Origin: Duganella margarita
Lineage (GTDB): Bacteria; Pseudomonadota; Gammaproteobacteria; Burkholderiales; Burkholderiaceae_D
Direction of reading: 5' to 3'
DNA length: 64,000 nt
Assembly (NCBI RefSeq): GCF_009857535.1
Contig: NZ_WWCS01000015.1
Span: forward strand, 1 to 64,000
This document shows positions 26,973 to 35,735 of the stretch, in pieces. The position numbers and the translations under genes were made by a program. The notes under the pieces are model-generated. The model did no database searches, was not told where the DNA came from, and worked only from the letters and a program-made list of their open reading frames with translations. Numbering within the stretch: position 1 is the stretch's first letter; each line of letters begins with the position of its first letter.

Positions 26973-27773
26973 TCAAGCGCGCAGTTGGTGAGTCCCCCCC
27001 AGCGCGAAGCGGCCCGCCAATTGGCGAAACGCGACAGAAGCCCCCGCCAGCGGAAACGCATCGACCACCGCACGCCCCAAGCGCGCCGCACGTTGCAGGT
27101 ATTCATCCGCCGGCACCGATCCCATCGACACCAGATTGACGGCCAGGTAACGGCTTGCCGCCTGTGCCATATTATCGTAAACCAACCTAGCTTCGTCTTC
27201 CGAGGCGCCGGTGACCAGAATGCCGAACGGCCGACGGCCCAGTTCCTGGTTCAGGCGCTTAATCATACTGTACGCAGCCTTGATCGAGGTAGCGCTATTC
27301 GAGACCTGCACCACAATCTCCGAGCTGGCCATGATCGGCACCGGAAAGGCTTCGCCGTCGAACTCGCCGTCGACCAGCACCATGCCGGTCTGCTTGGCCA
27401 GCACATCGAAGGCCTTGGCCAGGCGCCGGGTCTCGTCCGGACCGGAGCGCGCCGCGCCGCGGGTCATCGACGCCACCGAGAAACCTTGCGGCACCGCGTG
27501 GATCACCTGGTTCAGCGCGCATTCCTGGCGCGCCACATTGAGCAGGCTGTCGCCGCCGTCGACACCCAGGCGCGAGGCGACGCCGTGGGCGCTGGCGCAG
27601 GCGTCGACGATCAGCACGTCATTGCCGGCCCGGGCCAGCGAAGCGCCCAGGTTGACCAGCATGGCGCCCTTGTCGTCCTGCGGCGCCGCCGACAGAAAGG
27701 TAACGATGCGGGGCTGGGCCCCGGCCAGCATGCGGCGCAGGCCCTCCGCCTGGTCGAAATTAAAATTAGCCAA
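26973..27773 (-). CDS. flhG: FlhG/FleN-family MinD-like ATPase with a degenerate P-loop
   Basis: FlhG (FleN) limits flagellar number and opposes FlhF. Position just downstream of flhF and upstream of fliA supports the call, as do the MinD-like blocks: LVNLGASLARAGNDVLIVDACA, GVASRLGVDGGDSLLNVA, and a C-terminal region with FGILVTGASEDEARLVYDNM. The usual Walker A signature KGGVGKT is absent: the loop reads FLSAAPQDDKGAMLVN. Length (266 aa) is close to the family norm. Overlaps the flhF stop by 8 bases. Confidence 0.85.
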   Translation of the reverse strand: MANFNFDQAEGLRRMLAGAQPRIVTFLSAAPQDDKGAMLVNLGASLARAGNDVLIVDACASAHGVASRLGVDGGDSLLNVARQECALNQVIHAVPQGFSVASMTRGAARSGPDETRRLAKAFDVLAKQTGMVLVDGEFDGEAFPVPIMASSEIVVQVSNSATSIKAAYSMIKRLNQELGRRPFGILVTGASEDEARLVYDNMAQAASRYLAVNLVSMGSVPADEYLQRAARLGRAVVDAFPLAGASVAFRQLAGRFALGGTHQLRA

Positions 27774-29220
27774 GGTGCACCTCGCGCATGCTGCGGTTGT
27801 CTTGCGTTGTATTGCTCATCAGCAGAGGCAGCTCCGCATCCTGGTACTGAGTGTGGACGCTGTCTCGCTTGAGCTTGAAGGCGCGGTCGATCAGGTAGGC
27901 CGGATCGGCCAGGTGCAGGTCTTCCGGCACGCGCTGGCCGTTCGACACGTAGAACAGGTTCAGCTTGTGGCGGATCACCACGTCCAGCGCGTTGCCAATC
28001 GCGGCCGCTTCGTCCAGCTTGGTCATGATGCAGCCGGCCAGGCCGCTGCCCTGGTAGGCGCGCACCACTTCGCTCAGGGTTTCCTGGGTGGCGGTGGCGT
28101 TCAGGCACAGCAGGCGCTTGACGTTGGTGTCGGCGCCTTGCAGCATCGACACCTGCTCGGTGACCATCTGGTCGCGCTGGCTGACGCCGACCGTGTCGAT
28201 CAGCACGGTATGCTTGTTCTTCAGTTCTTTCAGGGCGATGCGCAGGTCGGCTTCATCCTTGACCGAGTGCACCATCACGCCGAGGATTTTGCCGTAGATG
28301 CGCAGCTGTTCATGCGCGCCGATGCGGTAAGCGTCGGTGGTGATCAGGGCCAGCTTGTCCGGGCCGTGGCGCATCACGCAGCGCGCCGCCAGCTTGGCGG
28401 TGCTGGTGGTCTTGCCGACGCCGGTCGGACCGACCAGCGCGAACACGCCGCCCTGCTCGATCAGCGCGTCTTCGTTGGCCATGGTTTGCAGGTTGCGCGT
28501 GAGGACGGTCTTTATCCAGCGCAGGCTGTCGGCGGCGTCGCGGCCGGCCGGCAGTTTTTCGATCAGGTAGCGCGCCAGGCTGGCCGAAAAACCGGCCGCC
28601 AGCATTTCGCGCAGCACCGCGGTCTTCTGCGGTTCGCGCGCTTGCGTCGCGCCCCATGACAATTCGGCCAGCTGGGTTTCCATCATGCCGCGCATGGCGC
28701 GGATTTCGCTCATCATGCCGCTCATCTCGACGGCGGCCGATTCCTTGGCGCTGGCGACAGCGGCGCTGACCAGCGCGGCGATCTGGTGGGCGTCGATAGA
28801 TGGCGCGGCTTTTGGCTGTGGTGCAGGCGCCGGAGTCGGTACCGGCGCGGCTGCGGCGACCTTAGTGGCGAGCGATGAGTGCGAGGCCACCACGCGGCGT
28901 TGCGGCTGCACCGGCAGGCTGGCTGGGCGGGTGCTGGCAACCGGCGGCGACATGTGCGGCAACTCCTCTTCGAAGCGCGGCTCGACGCGGCTGGCGGCGA
29001 TCACCGGGGCGTCCAGGTCCAACGAGGGTGCGGGTTCCGCCATCGGCGAATGCGGCGCCGGCATGGCCAGCGAGGCGGCGTCATCGTTTGCCAGGGCGAG
29101 GATTTCGACGATGCCGTCGGATTGACGGTTGGACAGGATCACGGCGTCAGGGCCGAGGGATTCGCGGACTTTGCGCAGCGCTTCGCGGGAAGTCGGTGCG
29201 GTAAATTTTTTAACGTTCAT
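27766..29220 (-). CDS. flhF: Flagellar placement GTPase FlhF
   Basis: SRP-type GTPase that sets the polar site of flagellar assembly. The N-terminal B domain (MNVKKFTAPTSREALRKVRE) is followed by a Pro/Ala-rich linker (residues ~55-145) and the NG domain. G1 is GPTGVGKT near residues 264-271, then LITTDAYRIGAHEQL, G3 DTVGVSQRD (Val in place of the usual Ala) and G4 TKLDEAAAIG. 484 aa is typical for betaproteobacteria. In most relatives flhA lies immediately upstream; here an unrelated gene intervenes. Confidence 0.96.
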   Translation of the reverse strand: MNVKKFTAPTSREALRKVRESLGPDAVILSNRQSDGIVEILALANDDAASLAMPAPHSPMAEPAPSLDLDAPVIAASRVEPRFEEELPHMSPPVASTRPASLPVQPQRRVVASHSSLATKVAAAAPVPTPAPAPQPKAAPSIDAHQIAALVSAAVASAKESAAVEMSGMMSEIRAMRGMMETQLAELSWGATQAREPQKTAVLREMLAAGFSASLARYLIEKLPAGRDAADSLRWIKTVLTRNLQTMANEDALIEQGGVFALVGPTGVGKTTSTAKLAARCVMRHGPDKLALITTDAYRIGAHEQLRIYGKILGVMVHSVKDEADLRIALKELKNKHTVLIDTVGVSQRDQMVTEQVSMLQGADTNVKRLLCLNATATQETLSEVVRAYQGSGLAGCIMTKLDEAAAIGNALDVVIRHKLNLFYVSNGQRVPEDLHLADPAYLIDRAFKLKRDSVHTQYQDAELPLLMSNTTQDNRSMREVHLG

Positions 29221-29350
29221 GACCGTCTCTCAAGGGAACCAGGTTGAGTCACGCGCCTTGCGATACAAGACGCCTTGACTCCAATGCTTCCATTATTGAC
29301 GATGCACTCCGGAAACGATCTGATGAACAGGGGTACAAATGGCCCGCATT

Positions 29351-30436
29351 TCAGTCGCGGAAAACTTCGTCCAGTGTATGGGCATCAACGAAGTTCAGCA
29401 CCCATTTGGACAGTTGCGCGACATCGGCGTTAACCAGGCGCGCCGCCACCTCAGGATCGAGCGCGCCAAAGCGCTTGCCCAATAGCGCCGCCAGCATCTC
29501 CGCCCCGCCTTCCTGACGGCCTTCCTGACGACCTTCCTGACGGCCTTCCTGAAGACCTTCCTGACGACCTTCCTGCAGGCCCTTCTGCCGGCCTTCCTCC
29601 AATCCTTTCTGCAGCCCCGCCTGCAGTCCCTTCTGCAGCCCCTCCTGCAGCCCCTTCTGCAACCCTTCCTGCAGTCCTTTGCTCATACCGATCTCCATCC
29701 CTATACGCTCATATGAGGTGACATAAGGCATAGCTTTTCTCCTTTCCAATTCCAGGATCCCATACCTGAGCCGCTTATCAAGCGACTTGGGCAGACGCAT
29801 CAGCCAGTCGATCGTGCGGTGCAGATTAATGATACGCCGCTTGTCCCAGTCACGTTGATACAGTAGCTTGGCCAAACGCCACTTGGCGCGGCGGCGTTGG
29901 TGAGGGCTGTGTTTGGTCTGCTGCGTTAACAGGTGGGCAGCGGTCACCAGGGCAAACGGATTGGCGTCAGTCAGAAGAGCGTCCAGGCAGCCGGCATAGT
30001 CCTGCAACTTAGCCACTGGGAAATTCAAGCGCAACTCACAGCCCAATAGGGAATAAGCGAACGATTCAGGCTTCCAGCGCCGCCCCGTATCCGCCAGCAC
30101 CGCCATGCTGGCGACCGGCCGGTGATAGCGGTCATACACGCGGTAGTGATAGGTGAAGATGCGTTCGGCAAAGCCCGCGTCGCGCCAGCCTTGCACTTCC
30201 AGGTGCACCAGCACCCACTGCTCACCGCCCTGATGCAGGTACACGCGCACCAGCTTGTCCAGCAGTCGCTTTCCCTGCTCGGCACCGGGCGACAGTGCAG
30301 ACAACTCCTGATCGAGAAAATCATGCGGCCGCGACCAGTCGATCGCGGCATGCGCGGAGGGGAAATAGAAAGCCATGAGTTCCGGGAAGTGATCGGTGAT
30401 CACGTCCTTCCACGGCGTGTCGTAATCGTCATTCAT
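29351..30436 (-). CDS. PD-(D/E)XK nuclease / Rpn-type transposase-like protein with DUF4351 tail
   Basis: 361-aa member of the large family of Rpn/YhgA-like recombination-promoting nucleases. Residues ~5-150 form the PD-(D/E)XK-like domain: WKDVITDHFPELMAFYFP, then LDKLVRVYL, and the E-x-Q element in LVHLEVQGW. Residues ~253-311 are tandem E-G-[LR]-Q-[KE]-G-[LR] tetrapeptides. Residues ~312-361 match the DUF4351 pattern (LLGKRFGALDPEVAARLVNAD ... LDEVF). It lies between flhA and flhF in the same orientation, with 130 bases to flhF and 43 to flhA. Such genes are usually patchily distributed, so recent insertion into the flagellar operon is likely. Activity on DNA is inferred from the family only. 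Confidence 0.85.
   Translation of the reverse strand: MNDDYDTPWKDVITDHFPELMAFYFPSAHAAIDWSRPHDFLDQELSALSPGAEQGKRLLDKLVRVYLHQGGEQWVLVHLEVQGWRDAGFAERIFTYHYRVYDRYHRPVASMAVLADTGRRWKPESFAYSLLGCELRLNFPVAKLQDYAGCLDALLTDANPFALVTAAHLLTQQTKHSPHQRRRAKWRLAKLLYQRDWDKRRIINLHRTIDWLMRLPKSLDKRLRYGILELERRKAMPYVTSYERIGMEIGMSKGLQEGLQKGLQEGLQKGLQAGLQKGLEEGRQKGLQEGRQEGLQEGRQEGRQEGRQEGGAEMLAALLGKRFGALDPEVAARLVNADVAQLSKWVLNFVDAHTLDEVFRD
29504..29680 (-). repeat. 12-nt tandem repeats encoding the EGLQKGLQ tail
   Basis: About fifteen units of a 12-base motif (seen on + as cttcctgacggc and variants) encode the tetrapeptide array of the Rpn-type protein at residues ~253-311. Copies of one subtype are nearly identical at the left end, which points to replication slippage. 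Copy number probably varies between strains without breaking the frame. Confidence 0.8.
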
Positions 30437-30479
30437 GCAGGCAGTCTAGGCTGCCTGCATGGGAACATGACGCGCTAGA

Positions 30480-32603
30480 TCAAGCCGGCTGCTGGCCGAC
30501 CAGCGCAGTCACGCGGATGGTTTTGCTTTCCGGGATCTCGGCATGCGACAGCACCTTCAGCTGCGGCAGCGAGCGGCGCAGGAAGCGCGACAGCAAGGCC
30601 CGCAACGGTCCCGGCACCAGCAGCACCGGCGTCAGGCCCAGCGCTTCCTGCTGCTGCGTGGCCGCCGCCGCCTGCTGCGCAATGGTATCGGCCAGCCCCG
30701 GCTCGATGCCGGCGCCATCCGGACCGCTGGCCGCCAGCGCCTGCATCAGCAAGCGTTCCAGACGATTATCCAGTGTCATCACCGACAGCTCGCCGGCGCC
30801 AGGGAACAGCTGCTGCACGATCGCCCGGCCCAGCGCGATGCGCACCAGCGCCGTCAGGTCGCCGGCATCCTGGGTGTGCGCGCCATGCTCGGCCAGCGTC
30901 TCGATGATGGTGCGCATATCGCGGATGTGCACGCCCTCCGCCAGCAGATTCTGCAGCACCTTCTGCAAGGTCGAGATCGACACCATCTTCGGCACCAGAT
31001 CCTCCACCAGCTTCGGCGATTCCTTGGCCAGATGATCCAGCAGCGACTGCACTTCCGAGCGGCCCAGCAGCTCCGACGCGTGCGTGGTGATCAAATGATT
31101 CAGGTGCGTCGCCACCACCGTGCCGGCATCCACCACGGTATAGCCCATGCCCTGCGCCTGGTCGCGCAGGCTGGCGTCGATCCACACCGCCGGCAGGCCG
31201 AAGGCGGGATCGGTGGTCACCATGCCCTGCAAGGTGCCGCTTGCCATGCCCGGATTGATCGCCAGGAACTGGCCGTTGAACGCCTCGCCCGCGCCCACCT
31301 CCACACCCTTGAGCGCGATCCGGTAGGCCGATGGTTTGAGTTCCAGGTTGTCGCGGATGTGCACCGGCGGCGCCAGGAAACCCACCTCCTGCGCGAACTT
31401 CTTGCGGATGCCCTTGATGCGCTTGAGCAGCTCGCCGCCCTGGGTCTTGTCCACCAGCGGAATCAGGCGATAGCCCACTTCCAGCCCCAGCGTATCGACC
31501 GGCATGATGTCCTGCCAGGTCGCCTCTTCCTGCTCCGAAGTGGCCGCCGCGGCTGGCGCCGCCGCTTCCGCCGCCGCCGTTTCGGCCGCGACTTTCTGCA
31601 CTTTTTTCTTCGACATCAGATAAGCCGAGCCGGCCAGCGTGCTCGCCAGCAGGATGAACACCAGGTTCGGCATACCGGGAATCAGCCCCATGCCGCCGAT
31701 GATGCCGGCCGTGATGTACAGCACTTCCGGCTTGGCGAACAGCTCGCCCACCAGCTGCGTGCCGATGTCCTCGTCGCTGGCCACGCGCGACACCACGATG
31801 CCGGCTGCCACCGAGATGATCAGCGATGGAATCTGCGCCACCAGGCCGTCACCGATGGCCAGCAGCGTGTAGTTTTTCAACGCGTCGGAAAACGGCATAT
31901 CGTGCTGGATCAGGCCGACCAGCAGGCCGCCGATGACGTTGATCACCGTCACCATGATGCCGGCCACGGCGTCGCCGCGGACGTACTTCGATGCACCGTC
32001 CATGGCGCCGTAGAATTCGGCTTCCATCGACACTTCGCTGCGGCGTTTTTTCGCATCTGCCTCGCCGATCAGGCCGGCGTTGAGGTCGGCGTCAATCGCC
32101 ATCTGCTTGCCCGGCATCGCGTCCAGGGCGAAGCGCGCGCCCACCTCGGCGATACGGCCCGCACCCTTGGTCACCACCACAAAGTTGATGATGGTCAGGA
32201 TGATGAACACCACGATACCGACCGTGTAGTTACCGCCGATCAGGAAGTGGCCGAAGGCCTCGATCACCTTGCCGGCCGCATCGGCGCCGGTATGGCCTTC
32301 GGTCAGCACCACCCGGGTCGACGCCACGTTCAGCGACAGCCGCAGCATGGTCGACACCAGCAGGATGGTCGGGAACGACATGAAGTCCAGCGGCTTCACC
32401 GTGTACAGCGAAGTCAACAACACGATCACCGACAGCGCGATGTTAAAGCTGAAGAAGATATCCAGCACAAACGCCGGCAACGGCAGGATCATCATCGCCA
32501 GCAGCATGATGATCAGCAGCGGCGCCGCCAGGCTGGACTTGTTCGGCGAGGACGCCAGGCCTTGCAGCCATGGTGGTAACTTCACGTTGCTGAGGGCGTT
32601 CAT
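30480..32603 (-). CDS. flhA: Flagellar export gate protein FlhA
   Basis: FlhA is the ring-forming export gate that receives substrates and chaperones. The 707-aa product has eight membrane segments in the first ~350 residues, with the FHIPEP-type motif region FMSFPTILLVSTMLRLSLNVASTRVVLTEG. A charged Ala/Glu linker (~340-365) leads to the large cytoplasmic domain (LEVGYRLIPLVDKTQGGELL, VWIDASLRDQAQGMGYTVVD). It overlaps flhB by 4 bases and so forms a flhB-flhA unit. Confidence 0.97.
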   Translation of the reverse strand: MNALSNVKLPPWLQGLASSPNKSSLAAPLLIIMLLAMMILPLPAFVLDIFFSFNIALSVIVLLTSLYTVKPLDFMSFPTILLVSTMLRLSLNVASTRVVLTEGHTGADAAGKVIEAFGHFLIGGNYTVGIVVFIILTIINFVVVTKGAGRIAEVGARFALDAMPGKQMAIDADLNAGLIGEADAKKRRSEVSMEAEFYGAMDGASKYVRGDAVAGIMVTVINVIGGLLVGLIQHDMPFSDALKNYTLLAIGDGLVAQIPSLIISVAAGIVVSRVASDEDIGTQLVGELFAKPEVLYITAGIIGGMGLIPGMPNLVFILLASTLAGSAYLMSKKKVQKVAAETAAAEAAAPAAAATSEQEEATWQDIMPVDTLGLEVGYRLIPLVDKTQGGELLKRIKGIRKKFAQEVGFLAPPVHIRDNLELKPSAYRIALKGVEVGAGEAFNGQFLAINPGMASGTLQGMVTTDPAFGLPAVWIDASLRDQAQGMGYTVVDAGTVVATHLNHLITTHASELLGRSEVQSLLDHLAKESPKLVEDLVPKMVSISTLQKVLQNLLAEGVHIRDMRTIIETLAEHGAHTQDAGDLTALVRIALGRAIVQQLFPGAGELSVMTLDNRLERLLMQALAASGPDGAGIEPGLADTIAQQAAAATQQQEALGLTPVLLVPGPLRALLSRFLRRSLPQLKVLSHAEIPESKTIRVTALVGQQPA

Positions 32604-33790
32604 GCGGATGCTCCATTATTCAAATCTGGGGTCTTGCCATGCTTGGGGATGAAGGCGGGATTCAGCGGGTCCATGGTGGCCGGCACGTCGAGCTGTTTCG
32701 GCTCTTCCGGACGGTTGCCGCCGGCACGGCTGAACAGGCGCAGCTGGAACACATACGCCAACACCTCGGCCACGGCCGCGTACAGCTGTTCCGGAATCTC
32801 GTCGCCGATCTCGGTATGCTTGTGCAGCGCCCGCGCCAGTGCCGGCGCTTCCAGAATCGCCACCTTGTTTTCCTTGCCGATTTCGCGGATCTTGGCGGCC
32901 ACCTCGTCGATCCCCTTGGCCACCACTTTTGGCGCGCCGCGCATGCCATCGTTGTATTTCAGCGCCACTGCATAGTGGGTCGGATTGGTGACGATCACGT
33001 CGGCGGTCGGCACGTCGGCCATCATGCGGCGCTTGGCCATCTCGCGTTGCAGCTGGCGGATCTTGCCCTTGATCTGCGGATTGCCGTCGGATTCCTTGGA
33101 TTCCTGGATCAGCTCCTGGCGCGTCATCTTCAGTTTGTCGGCGTAGTGCCACATCTGGTATGGGCCGTCGATCGCGGCAATCAGGCCCAGCGCGCCGACG
33201 ATGAACAGAAAGCTGGACGCCAGCATGTTCAGCGTGTGGCCGATGCCCAGCTTGAGCGGCTCGACCGACAGGCCGATCACCGCATCCTTGTACTTCATCA
33301 CCACCAGGTAGGTGACAAAGCCGACCACCACCGTCTTCAGGATGGCCTTGAACAGCTCCACCAGCGCGTTCTTCGAGAACATATTGGTGATGCCGCTGAT
33401 TGGATTGAGCTTGCCGAAATTCGGCGTGAAGACCTTGCTGCTGAACAGCCAGCCGCCCACCAGCAGCGGCGAGGCCAGCGCCACCACCATCACTGCCACG
33501 CCCAGCGGCAGGCAGGCGATCAGCACCTGCACCAGGTCCACGGCGATCCGGTGAATCAGCACGTCGCTGTCGAAAATCTGCTCCTGGGTCAGCTTGAGGC
33601 CGGATACCAGCACGGTTTGCAGCTGCCGGATCAGGCTGTCGCCGGTCATCCACAGGCCGGCGCCGGCCGCCATCAGCACGGTAAACGTCGCCACTTCCCG
33701 CGAACGGGGAACGTCGCCTTCTTCGCGCGCCTGCTCGAGGCGCTTCGCTGACGCGGGTTCGGTCTTTTCGGCGTCGCTGTCTTCTGCCAT
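32600..33790 (-). CDS. flhB: Flagellar export switch protein FlhB
   Basis: FlhB switches export from hook to filament substrates. The 396-aa protein starts MAEDSDAEKTEPASAKRLEQARE, has four membrane segments, and carries the self-cleavage motif NPTH (VIVTNPTHYAVALKY) around residue 268. A Pro-rich, poorly conserved C-terminal extension of about 45 residues follows the cytoplasmic domain. First gene of the minus-strand flhB-flhA series. Confidence 0.97.
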   Translation of the reverse strand: MAEDSDAEKTEPASAKRLEQAREEGDVPRSREVATFTVLMAAGAGLWMTGDSLIRQLQTVLVSGLKLTQEQIFDSDVLIHRIAVDLVQVLIACLPLGVAVMVVALASPLLVGGWLFSSKVFTPNFGKLNPISGITNMFSKNALVELFKAILKTVVVGFVTYLVVMKYKDAVIGLSVEPLKLGIGHTLNMLASSFLFIVGALGLIAAIDGPYQMWHYADKLKMTRQELIQESKESDGNPQIKGKIRQLQREMAKRRMMADVPTADVIVTNPTHYAVALKYNDGMRGAPKVVAKGIDEVAAKIREIGKENKVAILEAPALARALHKHTEIGDEIPEQLYAAVAEVLAYVFQLRLFSRAGGNRPEEPKQLDVPATMDPLNPAFIPKHGKTPDLNNGASA

Positions 33791-33918
33791 GGATTCTGCC
33801 TGCTACGTGGGTTAATTGTCGACCCTGCCATTATCGATGGCGGCAGGCGCGCGGCATCGATGGAATACGGCGGGTTTTCACCGCCTGCTCCACAATTCCA
33901 TACGGAAACTCAGGCTGG

Positions 33919-34899
33919 TCAGGCGGATTGCCTGACGGTTTGCTGGATGGCGCCGAACACGGATTTACCGTCGTCCAGCATTTCGATGCGGATGGTGTCG
34001 CCAAACGCCATGAACGGCGTGACCGGCTCGCCGCCGGCAATCATCTCCAGGCAGCGTTGTTCGGCGATGCAGGAATAGCCGCGCCTGGCGTCCTTGTTGG
34101 ATACCGTGCCCGAGCCGATAATCGACCCGGCCCGCACATTGCGCGACTTGGCCAGATGGGCAATCAGTTGCGGAAAATTGAACACCATATCGACGCCCGC
34201 ATGCGGCTTGCCGACCAGTTTATCGTTCCAGGTCGACAACAGCGGCAGGTGCACCTTGCCGTTTTTCCAGGCATCGCCCAGCTCGTCCGGAGTGACGGCC
34301 ACCGGCGAAAAACTGGTGGCCGGCTTGGACTGCACGAAGCCGAAGCCTTTGGCCAGTTCTTCCGGAATCAGATTGCGCAGCGATACGTCATTGGCCAGCA
34401 TCAGCAGGCGAATCCGCTGGTGGGCTTGGTCGGCGGTGGCGCCCATGGCCAAATCGTCGGTGATCACGCACACTTCTGCTTCGAAATCGATGCCCCACTC
34501 CTCATGCGCCAGCATGATGTCGTCGGTCGGGCCGAGCAGATCGTCGCTGCCGCCCTGGTACATCAGCGGCTCTTCCCAGAACGAAGCGGGCAGCTCGGCG
34601 CCGCGCGCCTTGCGCACCAGTTCGACGTGGTTGACGTAGGCCGAGCCGTCGGCCCACTGGAACGCGCGCGGCAATGGCGCCATGCAGTTTTGCGGCTCGA
34701 AATCGAAGCTGCGGCGGCCGCCACCCCGGTTCAGTTCATGGTAGATGGCGTCGAGTTGCGGGGAGATGAAGGCCCAATCATCCAGCGCCCGTTGCAGCGT
34801 ACGGGCCACGCCGTCGGCCAGCTGGGCGGTTTTCAGGTCGCGCGAAACCACCATCAACTGGCCGTCGCGGGTGCCGTCCCTCAGCGTCGCGAGTTTCAT
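33919..34899 (-). CDS. Fumarylacetoacetate hydrolase (FAH) family protein
   Basis: 326-aa FAH-fold enzyme of the family that cleaves or hydrates C-C bonds in 2-oxo acid intermediates. Visible signatures are the metal-site region IDFEAEVCVITDDLA, then SLRNLIPEELAKGFGFVQSKPATSFSP, and IIGSGTVSNKDARRG, which in family members contribute the acidic metal ligands and the active-site loop. The N-terminal ~75 residues (MKLATLRDGTRDGQLMVV) resemble fumarylacetoacetase-like proteins. The substrate cannot be assigned. It overlaps the rsuA stop by 4 bases. Confidence 0.85.
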   Translation of the reverse strand: MKLATLRDGTRDGQLMVVSRDLKTAQLADGVARTLQRALDDWAFISPQLDAIYHELNRGGGRRSFDFEPQNCMAPLPRAFQWADGSAYVNHVELVRKARGAELPASFWEEPLMYQGGSDDLLGPTDDIMLAHEEWGIDFEAEVCVITDDLAMGATADQAHQRIRLLMLANDVSLRNLIPEELAKGFGFVQSKPATSFSPVAVTPDELGDAWKNGKVHLPLLSTWNDKLVGKPHAGVDMVFNFPQLIAHLAKSRNVRAGSIIGSGTVSNKDARRGYSCIAEQRCLEMIAGGEPVTPFMAFGDTIRIEMLDDGKSVFGAIQQTVRQSA

Positions 34900-35612
34900 G
34901 CTGGCGTCAGCAACGACAGTTGTTCAGCCGTCAGGTAGCACCAGTCGCCCTCCTCGATGCCCAGCGAGGCCAGCTCCAGACCGCCGATGGCGGAACGGTG
35001 CAGCGCCGAGCAATGGTTGCCGGCGGCGGCCAGCATGCGCTTGACCTGGTGGTATTTGCCCTGCTCCAGCACGATTTCCAGCTGGAATTCGCCGCGCTTG
35101 ATGCAGGTCTGCGCCGCCAGCGGCGCCGGTTCATCGTGCAATTGCACGCCGGCCAGCAGCTGGGCGATCAGCTCATCGGTGACCGGTTCCGCCGTAGTGG
35201 CCTGGTAAATCTTGGGCACGTGCCGCTTCGGCGACGATTGCGCATGGATAAAGGCGCCATCGTCGGACATCAGCAGCATGCCGGTGGTGTCGTGGTCGAG
35301 CCGGCCGACCGGCTGCACGTCGCGCCAGGTCAGTTCTTCCGGCAGCAGGGTCAGCACGCCCGGATGATGGCTGGGCTTGCGCGAACATTCATAGTTCTGC
35401 GGCTTGAACAGCGCGATGTAGACGTGTTCGCGGTACACCACGTCTTCGTCGAACAGGTTGAAAACCAAACCGTCGGTGTCGATGGTTTCTTTGTAATTGT
35501 CGTGCACCACGCCGTTGATGGTGACTTCGCCGTCCTCGATCAGGGAGCGGCAGTATTTGCGGGTGCCATAGCCCTGCGATTGCAGGATGCGGTCCAAGGA
35601 TAATTTGCTCAT
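34896..35612 (-). CDS. rsuA: 16S rRNA pseudouridine synthase (RsuA family)
   Basis: RsuA-type pseudouridine synthase for small-subunit rRNA. From ATG 35612 the ~238-aa product has an N-terminal S4 RNA-binding domain (LDRILQSQGYGTRKYCRSLIEDGEVTING) and the synthase domain with the catalytic-Asp motif GRLDHDTTGMLLMSDDG and the terminal YHQVKRMLAAAGNHCSALHR block. The frame is open further up to a TTG, but that extension does not fit the family. A perfect FNR-type box lies 29 bases upstream of this ATG. Confidence 0.9.
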   Translation of the reverse strand: MSKLSLDRILQSQGYGTRKYCRSLIEDGEVTINGVVHDNYKETIDTDGLVFNLFDEDVVYREHVYIALFKPQNYECSRKPSHHPGVLTLLPEELTWRDVQPVGRLDHDTTGMLLMSDDGAFIHAQSSPKRHVPKIYQATTAEPVTDELIAQLLAGVQLHDEPAPLAAQTCIKRGEFQLEIVLEQGKYHQVKRMLAAAGNHCSALHRSAIGGLELASLGIEEGDWCYLTAEQLSLLTPA

Positions 35613-35640
35613 GGCCGGGATTTTACAGGAGTCTGGATCA

Positions 35641-35654
35641 TTGATGCATATCAA
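35641..35654. promoter_or_regulatory. Perfect FNR/ANR-type box (TTGATGCATATCAA)
   Basis: The site matches TTGAT-N4-ATCAA at all ten defined bases. Its centre is at 35647.5. TAGACT at 35676-35681 is a plausible -10 element for rightward transcription. This would place the start near 35688-35689 and the box centre near -41.5, the class II FNR position. It would thus activate the 99-aa gene at 35736. On the other strand it lies just before rsuA. Confidence 0.7.
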
Positions 35655-35735
35655 GCCCCGCCCGGATTCTATTGATAGACTGAAACTGCATTAGGAATTC
35701 GCCTACTGCGCTTCGGAATCTCAGCAGGACATCAT

